A DNA stretch of 11,799 nt from an uncultured Pseudomonadota bacterium (GTDB lineage: Bacteria; Pseudomonadota; Alphaproteobacteria; RF32; CAG-239), in contig CADBMG010000076.1 of NCBI GenBank assembly GCA_902795745.1, forward strand, positions 1-11,799. The letters are read 5' to 3'. Made by a program: the position numbers and the translations under genes. Shown one piece after another: positions 7,701 to 11,799 of this stretch. Within the stretch, counting starts at the first letter, position 1; every line of letters begins with the position of its first letter. A model generated the notes under the pieces. That model did no database searches and was not told the origin of the DNA. It was given only the letters and a program-made list of their open reading frames with translations.

Positions 7701-8879
7701 ATTACTGTAGTATTGCCCAATATAGTTTATGACACATTGTTCAGAAAGTGCCTGATTTTCAACTATTTTATTATAATAATTTTCCAATTGGTGATATTGT
7801 TCATAGACTTGACGATATGACGGTAATTTATTTTTGGCATTATGAGCTTGCAAAGCCTTCCTGACTGCTTGCTCTGCCGTTTCAATTTCCGCCAGACTGT
7901 CGAAAGATTCCTTTTTGTCGTGCAATGAACCGACAAAACCGCCGACACCGTCTAAAACTTCAAACTCTCCTTCTTTTACAACTTCTTTATTTTCCGGAGA
8001 ACCTTCATACCAACCATCGGCATAATTCTGATTCCACGTCAATGTAGCTGAGGCCTCCATAACCTGCGGATAAAATCTTAACGCCGAATGCTGTTCTTCT
8101 TTATTCTTATTTTGTTCCTGATATTCACGGATTTTTACCGTGTCGCCTATTGACATAGTTGCTTTATATTGTGCTTCCAGCGAAAAAAGATATTCATTAT
8201 AATACATAATTTGGTCATACATCTGCGAAACTATCAATTCACCACGCCACAAACAAGCATTATCTTCGCTTTCTCGCTCTTTTTCGCAACTGTACGAATC
8301 GTCAAGCCCCGCCGCTTCGCAATTTTTTGTTTCAAATAAACATTCTTCAACGTGATCAAGCTGTTCAAGTAATTTATCTACCTCTCGTTCCATTTGCTTT
8401 GCGGTAATATATGTTTGGAGTGTTGAGGCAATTTTAAATGTTTCACCCACTGCTTGATAATCGGCCATGACCTTGGAATCGGTATCCGGATATTGTAAAA
8501 AAAGCTCTTCAAATAATTCGGCGATGGCCGCTTCATTATCCATGTCAATCGACTGAATCTCTTTAATTGTGACTGATCCGCTGGTAACTTTTTTATTGTT
8601 TTTGAGATTAAGCATACCTTTCTTAAATTTGGCTGCCTGCTTTTTTATGCCTTCAATACGTGTTTCCTCCTTTACCTTTTTAACTTTTTCTTTGGTTGTA
8701 TTGAGCATTCTGAGCATTTCTCGACTTTTATCAATACTTGCCAATAAGCCGAAAGGTGAAATTTGCGGTATTTCACTCAAAGGGGTAAAATCGGGAATAG
8801 CAAAAGCTATGGCATTTCTTACACAGAAAGATAATATAAATACAACCAGGCAGATACCCGTCAATAAGCGTTTTATCAT
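4725..8879 (-). CDS. Giant secreted coiled-coil, cysteine-containing protein (1384 aa), T4SS-linked, unknown
   Basis: I do not recognise this family. Residues 1-25 are a signal peptide (Arg/Lys start, hydrophobic core, NAIA end); no other membrane span is seen, so it should be periplasmic or surface-exposed. The mature part is acidic and mostly helical. Coiled-coil-like stretches lie near 45-110, 640-720, 780-850 and 1230-1290. Charged linkers lie around 470-545 and 720-775. Sixteen cysteines remain after the signal peptide: C180, C187, C198, C209; C382, C403, C412, C429, C437; C861, C925, C949, C954, C1077, C1113, C1379. The even number fits disulphides. A mixed alpha/beta region near 950-1180 contains Tyr- and Phe-rich turns. 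The ATG at 8879 overlaps the previous stop by 4 bp (ATGA), with GGAGGT 5 nt upstream. It sits directly before virB8, so a role as T4SS envelope component or substrate is inferred from position only. Confidence 0.75.
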   Translation of the reverse strand: MIKRLLTGICLVVFILSFCVRNAIAFAIPDFTPLSEIPQISPFGLLASIDKSREMLRMLNTTKEKVKKVKEETRIEGIKKQAAKFKKGMLNLKNNKKVTSGSVTIKEIQSIDMDNEAAIAELFEELFLQYPDTDSKVMADYQAVGETFKIASTLQTYITAKQMEREVDKLLEQLDHVEECLFETKNCEAAGLDDSYSCEKERESEDNACLWRGELIVSQMYDQIMYYNEYLFSLEAQYKATMSIGDTVKIREYQEQNKNKEEQHSALRFYPQVMEASATLTWNQNYADGWYEGSPENKEVVKEGEFEVLDGVGGFVGSLHDKKESFDSLAEIETAEQAVRKALQAHNAKNKLPSYRQVYEQYHQLENYYNKIVENQALSEQCVINYIGQYYSNAAQAWAGNGCTNVEGYMICRYPEDEKEKRGFADVSCPNGDAGRCYMTELTDTTGRSGLSGYLLSLYAETKKQANDEDIDAFINGDFDDNFNSSGDNLVTPRDGSRQDRSEKRNSPFDNMANPQTENENADENHNYKNPLDEENAAAEMRASGMLNWLNGSIVSKAMVNDINSLQNAQFGSIKNRYPLWNDQKEFYDQYINGKYENMKQYIATVPLNDLLVEAAQIANELLDYPQDPENPMLDMKTVEADKIGELADSLGKGAEQKDEIEKMIAEEKQVLQNMSNAHKSAKAEIRSQMENVAAKIEELNKKLDETNKEYNEQNELMDDAEETTPLDEEAVHNEREMYKKRELKDGEDLVSPQENSRHEHKENNDEKWINASVKQDSLADDSLSVKAKIEIYQTKFDNLKDDMNQEIKKYVKAYDETVRDYRQKVQAALDKKQSDSTLNLVASAASEIKAVGVAENVVQCVRKRVIQKIDDAKQKLQAMQDSDDIYYSENTGRIQRIHNEMIEDIMSMAEEKKGEQASSTPAGCGNLEDEILAEMTQSVFVKALMSMCENDYCTTPEENTESGPVYFVGIEGKPRDFRTPSGPLSYSSAPLREIFYFDEYDYDNVERYFAGDEEPKDNREIIITGESFLESGAEMPEVWKYLLKVRTFEEKELDIAALFERGNADIAYSRSGIFPCKLNGKIIDAALAEQNDIYLFGYNPNGKKENVIEQNCAAVQYENGKLIDTQTDYAEVMINQLEDDVSQSSELAQILAYVPPSGSKVVPLLGFMPQPEIEDKSQYHLSFNRAFISSIRQDVEAEENDATMEQITYALRTLFTTNQFGNYLEWIERKEQTNEAMEKLRKQMEEIKAQLQEIFNDFGDTLSDDFDLSSEEDYTMAATTLDSYKTAYIRNAKEQVSIAGPRQTIDYIKERLTEIANKLALLLLDDDEMAEISGSEDKSELEYNIKQATANAGIVDKYHEKDMEMWEKRIRQIPKPYCAVYTK
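6582..6641 (-). repeat. Linker repeat copy 2 in the 1384-aa protein
   Basis: Residues 747-766, starting GEDLVSP and containing NSR then EN. It aligns without gaps to residues 487-506 (starting GDNLVTP, containing GSR). DNA similarity is also visible (TGGCG and TGCGG blocks in the same order on the plus strand), so the two linkers may share ancestry. Confidence 0.5.
7362..7421 (-). repeat. Linker repeat copy 1 in the 1384-aa protein
   Basis: Residues 487-506, partner of the copy at residues 747-766. About 45 residues further on, the motif PLDEE (531-535) also recurs, at 726-730, just before the second copy. Both copies are in highly charged, probably disordered linkers between helical blocks. 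Confidence 0.5.
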
Positions 8880-10864
8880 TGTGCACCTCCCTCAGCTGCA
8901 TCATCGGTTTTATCTTTTTTCTTAAACTTGCTTTCAACTTTTTTTTCTGCACTTTGAACCGCATCTCCGGCAGCTTCCATGGCTGCACCTTGGGCTTGTT
9001 CAACCGCACCAGAAATCATACCTCCGGCGGCATTCTGAGCATTACTTACAGCATTATTCACACTGGCAACGGCGCTACTTGCCATACCTTTAGCATTATT
9101 AAATGCGCCTTGCACAACTCCGGAAGCATTTGCTATCCCTGATACTGCGCCCTTAGCATCTTTATACATATTGGCAATATCGCCAAATCCAAAACCGGAT
9201 TTCTTATTTCCCGTACGGCAATACGACTTAGCTCCGTCCCTGTCTGTACAAGTTTCTCCTCGGTAATAGTCCAAGTCATATGCTGTCATATCTTGTGAAT
9301 AATCTTCCAAATAATAATGAGTATTCCATCGGCGAAGATTTTCTGTCGTTTCCATTCGCATTCTTGCCAATAGCATCCTAGTCAAGCGGGCGGCACTCTT
9401 TGCTACTTGAATACTGACACCTATTTGCATATTTTGTGCTCCGCTGTTACTTTGTGCAACATCGGTATTGGCATCGCTCATCATTTGTGCTTTCTCTGCT
9501 ATTTGGCGAATTGTACCATCAGTTTGCACCGCTGTGGTAAACAAATTATGCAATGACAAATAATACTCTTCCTGACGGTTTTTATTAATGCGGCTGGTAT
9601 TATCGGCATTACGGGTTTCATCTTCTTTTAAGAAAAACTTTTCCGTTATTTCGTTATATATATCTGCAATATCTTCATTTTCTCCGAGGACTTCATCTCC
9701 GGCCTCTTCCTCCAGCTCAGCAACACCGGCGATTCTTGCGGCCTCTTCTGCCAACTTCGCCACACATGTACACTGTTCTTCCATTGATGATATTTCTTCG
9801 TCAAAGTTCAGAGTTTCTTCGGTTTCTTCCGGTAACTGCATGTTCTTCTCGCGCTCTTCTTCCAACTCCCTAATTGCCAGTTCCAAATCCTCACGGTCAA
9901 ATTCGTTGAGTGCTGTCATTTCCGCCGCCGTACTCATCTCCAAAATCGCTGCGGAAATTAATTGATCGCGCTTTATAATCGTTTCTTGCATTGTTTTTTT
10001 AAGTTCATCATACTTCTTTTTTGTTTGCTTAATTTCATCATAGCAACTCTCTTTTTGCTCTTTCAAGTTAAGAACATCAGCAGCCGTAACTTCCAAATCA
10101 GAATCGTTCCAATTCGGCATCGTACATTCTTCTTTGGCTTTTGCCACCGCTTCGTCTATATCCAGAGTTTTCTTATTATTCTTACTACCAAAAAGATTAT
10201 TGATAATTTTCTTACCTTGTTTTTTAGCAGCATCAATACCCTTTTTAGCTAACTCGGCTCCCTTTTCCTGTGCATAATTTATTGCGGCACTCGTTGCCTG
10301 TTCTTTTAAATCATTAACTTTATCAATTGCCGCACCTTTTAATCCCGATGCAGCATCGGTAATAACAGACGGATGCGTCGTTTCGGCAATGGTGGAGCTT
10401 GAAGAGCCTGATGATTTTTTCTTAAATTTACTTGCGGCTTTGTCGGCAACAGATTTAGCTTTTTCTCCGGCGTAATTTTTTGCATCCTTCAAAGCTGAAC
10501 CAGCCATTTCCTTACCCTTGTTTTTCAAATCTCCGACTGCATTGTTTAAGGTATTGCCCGCCATATTTTTGACACCGGAGAATGCTGTTCCCGTCATATT
10601 TTTGAAACTGAACCCGCCTTTAGCCATATTGGCAAACATTGCTCCTCCTTCCGGAAATCCTTGACCGGCCATTTGCAAAATTGTACCGTCTTTAAGAGCT
10701 GTGGTATATTGTTCTTGAATATTATAAAGTTCGCTTTGTATTACTTGAGGAACCATTGCCGCCATCTTACTAAAATTAAGTTCCATCAATGCTTTTGCAT
10801 CGTTACCAAAAATAATCAGAATTGCAAAAAGGATAATACCGAATATTTTATATATATATCTCAT
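8876..10864 (-). CDS. Secreted 662-aa protein with 11-residue repeats at both ends and VirB5/TrbJ-like middle, unknown
   Basis: Residues 1-25 are a signal peptide ending AKA. Residues 84-149 and 562-649 are Ala/Gly/Lys/Asn-rich amphipathic 11-residue repeats, as in LEA-like or apolipoprotein-like helices, and each block ends in the same SKFKKK. Residues 170-225 continue in a similar style. Residues 270-400 are acidic coiled coil. Residues about 430-530 form a helical domain (LFTTAV, then a Gln/Ala/Asn-rich helix, then RMLLARMRMETTENLRRW) that loosely resembles the C-terminal helices of VirB5/TrbJ, the minor-pilin group of T4SSs. Six cysteines are present. The ATG at 10864 overlaps the previous stop (ATGA), with AAGGAGG 6 nt upstream. 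It lies between two other secreted proteins in a virB8 operon. The VirB5-like idea is weak; the secretion signal and repeats are seen directly. Confidence 0.75.
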   Translation of the reverse strand: MRYIYKIFGIILFAILIIFGNDAKALMELNFSKMAAMVPQVIQSELYNIQEQYTTALKDGTILQMAGQGFPEGGAMFANMAKGGFSFKNMTGTAFSGVKNMAGNTLNNAVGDLKNKGKEMAGSALKDAKNYAGEKAKSVADKAASKFKKKSSGSSSSTIAETTHPSVITDAASGLKGAAIDKVNDLKEQATSAAINYAQEKGAELAKKGIDAAKKQGKKIINNLFGSKNNKKTLDIDEAVAKAKEECTMPNWNDSDLEVTAADVLNLKEQKESCYDEIKQTKKKYDELKKTMQETIIKRDQLISAAILEMSTAAEMTALNEFDREDLELAIRELEEEREKNMQLPEETEETLNFDEEISSMEEQCTCVAKLAEEAARIAGVAELEEEAGDEVLGENEDIADIYNEITEKFFLKEDETRNADNTSRINKNRQEEYYLSLHNLFTTAVQTDGTIRQIAEKAQMMSDANTDVAQSNSGAQNMQIGVSIQVAKSAARLTRMLLARMRMETTENLRRWNTHYYLEDYSQDMTAYDLDYYRGETCTDRDGAKSYCRTGNKKSGFGFGDIANMYKDAKGAVSGIANASGVVQGAFNNAKGMASSAVASVNNAVSNAQNAAGGMISGAVEQAQGAAMEAAGDAVQSAEKKVESKFKKKDKTDDAAEGGAQ
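8918..9181 (-). repeat. Eight 11-residue amphipathic repeats near the C-terminus of the 662-aa protein
   Basis: Residues 562-649 divide into eight gap-free 11-residue units starting DIANMYKDAKG and ending AEKKVESKFKK. Ala, Gly, Val and Asn dominate. The first and fifth positions are mostly hydrophobic, as expected for amphipathic hendecad helices. Confidence 0.6.
10415..10603 (-). repeat. 11-residue amphipathic repeats in the N-terminal part of the 662-aa protein
   Basis: Residues 88-150. KNM-x-G recurs exactly 11 residues apart (88-92 and 99-103), followed by further Ala/Gly/Lys-rich 11-residue units up to SKFKKK at 145-150. The terminal SKFKKK and its coding DNA recur at residues 645-650. 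Confidence 0.6.
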
Positions 10865-11712
10865 TTTGCTCCTCCTTGCTCTTCATCATCTTCCGAGGCA
10901 TCTTCCTGACCCAATTTTGACTTGGCAACAGACATTTCAACCATCTGCATATCCGCCATAGATTGCATTATATATATCCAACGCCTATCAGCTCGCATTC
11001 TGGTTTTAACAACTTTCGATATTATATTACGTGCACCTTGAACCGTGGCATTATCTTTTCTTTCTTTGACAAGAGTTTCAAGTTCAGTATTTTCCATCTT
11101 GTAACGCTTAACCGTTGCACGTCCATACATACCGCTGATATTTTTAATAGCTTCATCATTAATCTGACGATTAAATTCAGCCCTTGCCACTGCATCATCT
11201 TTGGCATTTTCCGGAAAAGTGTATACGCTATCTATTTCTTCCATAGCTTCGGCTGTCGGTTGGGAACCTTGGTCTAATTTTGCACCAATACTACCTAAAC
11301 TCTTGGCAAAAAATTTGCCGGTCTTGGTACCTTTGGCATCGGCTTTTTCCTGCAATGACTGTATGTTACGTTCAGCCTTATCCATTGCCGCAGACTTTGC
11401 ATCATTAACTTTCTCCATCGCTTGATCTTTGACGGCATTTACTTCCTCCATCGCTTGGTCTTTGACTTCATTAACCTGATCTTTGACAGCATTCACTTGC
11501 TCCATTGCTGCCCCTATCGTGTTATCTCTAGCAGTGGCTATTTGCTTTTTAAACTCTTCTACCTTTGACATACCTTCGTCAATGACCGTATTAGCTTTTT
11601 GCAATGCGGTATTAACTTGTTCAATAGCATTATCGATAGGCGCGGTTTTAGCCAATACTAATGCAGGAAAGAGCATAATCAAGAGACTTAATATAGTGAA
11701 TATTTTTTTCAT
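10861..11712 (-). CDS. Secreted 283-aa coiled-coil protein with hendecad repeats, T4SS-linked, unknown
   Basis: Residues 1-21 form a clear signal peptide (MKKIF start, VLA end). Residues 22-125 are one long amphipathic coiled coil, with tandem 11-residue repeats at 69-119 interrupted once by a 7-residue unit. A basic, Gly-containing hinge follows at 126-140. Residues 150-265 form a second helical domain, rich in Arg, Met and Asn (ARNIISKVV, then RADRRWIYIMQSMADMQ). The tail is acidic and ends EEQGGAK. There are no cysteines, unlike the two proteins downstream. The helical second half could be a small VirB5-like bundle, but I cannot show it. The ATG at 11712 has AGGAGG 6 nt upstream, inside the end of the preceding gene, and its own stop overlaps the next start (ATGA). 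The operon position implies co-production with VirB8. Confidence 0.78.
   Translation of the reverse strand: MKKIFTILSLLIMLFPALVLAKTAPIDNAIEQVNTALQKANTVIDEGMSKVEEFKKQIATARDNTIGAAMEQVNAVKDQVNEVKDQAMEEVNAVKDQAMEKVNDAKSAAMDKAERNIQSLQEKADAKGTKTGKFFAKSLGSIGAKLDQGSQPTAEAMEEIDSVYTFPENAKDDAVARAEFNRQINDEAIKNISGMYGRATVKRYKMENTELETLVKERKDNATVQGARNIISKVVKTRMRADRRWIYIMQSMADMQMVEMSVAKSKLGQEDASEDDEEQGGAK
11356..11508 (-). repeat. Tandem 33-bp/21-bp coding repeats in the 283-aa protein
   Basis: Residues 69-119 read as units of 11, 7, 11, 11 and 11 residues: AMEQVNAVKDQ, VNEVKDQ, AMEEVNAVKDQ, AMEKVNDAKSA, AMDKAERNIQS. The DNA repeats too: the plus strand shows recurring CTTTGAC and CTCCAT/TTGCTCCAT blocks. 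Hydrophobic residues follow a 3-3-4-1 type coiled-coil pattern. Confidence 0.75.
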
Positions 11713-11714
11713 TC

Positions 11715-11799
11715 TCAGCCTCCTTGATAATTTTCTATATATTTATCAAATTCTTCCTGTGTCAAACCACTCGCACCGGAATCCGAACCATCATCATAT
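11715..11799 (-). CDS. C-terminal end of an unknown upstream operon gene, cut by window edge
   Basis: Only the last 27 residues are visible, beginning YDDGSDSG and ending YIENYQGG before a TGA at 11715-11717. The stretch is acidic with a short helix (LTQEEFDKYIENY). The stop lies 2 bp before the ATG of the 283-aa gene, and the codons for the final Gln-Gly-Gly contain that gene's AGGAGG ribosome site. Frame is assigned from this stop and from the tight coupling. Too little remains for any functional call. Confidence 0.55.
   Translation of the reverse strand, partial: YDDGSDSGASGLTQEEFDKYIENYQGG

Noticed and set aside
8879..9142. Plus-strand open frames opposite the large secreted-protein genes
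   Set aside because: They are antisense shadows of highly biased (Ala, Glu, Lys-rich) coding sequence, have no good ribosome sites and give low-complexity Ser/Phe/Cys-rich translations.
10861..11712. The hendecad repeats as a DNA-binding iteron or CRISPR-like array
   Set aside because: The repeats are in frame, preserve the coiled-coil pattern and have no spacers, so protein repetition explains them.

Overview
The window is AT-rich and codes densely on both strands. The set of families points to a Gram-negative, double-membrane bacterium: a VirB8-like type IV secretion (T4SS) protein, two Spy/CpxP-like periplasmic proteins and several signal-peptide proteins. An alphaproteobacterium, perhaps a low-GC gut or host-associated lineage, is my best guess. 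That placement is inference from flavour (YmdB-type phosphodiesterase, vir-type T4SS, Spy-like pair), not from a marker gene.

Left part, minus strand (1-2641). Reading leftward there is a small Spy/CpxP-like periplasmic protein (2234-2641), a second longer acidic one (1642-2142) behind its own candidate promoter, a polytopic membrane protein of unknown function (1024-1632), a cytoplasmic SGNH/GDSL hydrolase (368-979) and the N-terminal part of a short ChrA-type chromate transporter running off the left edge (1-357). The last four are tightly packed and probably co-transcribed.

Middle, plus strand (2777-3918). This holds a complete YmdB-type metallophosphoesterase with all its metal ligands, then a small protein (about 83 aa) with a tryptophan-rich tail. 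A strong hairpin terminator at 3929-3958 ends this unit and lies against the end of the convergent operon.

Right part, minus strand (3957-11799). One tight operon fills two thirds of the window: the last 27 codons of an unknown gene at the right edge, then secreted proteins of 283, 662 and 1384 aa, then VirB8 as the last gene. Junctions are 2 bp, a 4-bp overlap, a 4-bp overlap and 15 bp. The first three junctions place the Shine-Dalgarno sequence of the next gene inside the last codons of the previous one. I recognise only VirB8 firmly. The three large proteins have signal peptides, 11-residue repeats or long coiled coils, and in two of them an even number of cysteines. They look like periplasmic or surface components or substrates of a divergent T4SS, with a weak VirB5/TrbJ-like look in the 662-aa protein. 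This cluster is the best candidate in the window for an undescribed system. The function of the three proteins is inferred only from position next to virB8 and from general architecture.

No tRNA, rRNA, CRISPR array, insertion sequence or attachment site was seen. No gene-free stretch exceeds 300 bases; the longest is about 135 bp (2642-2776).
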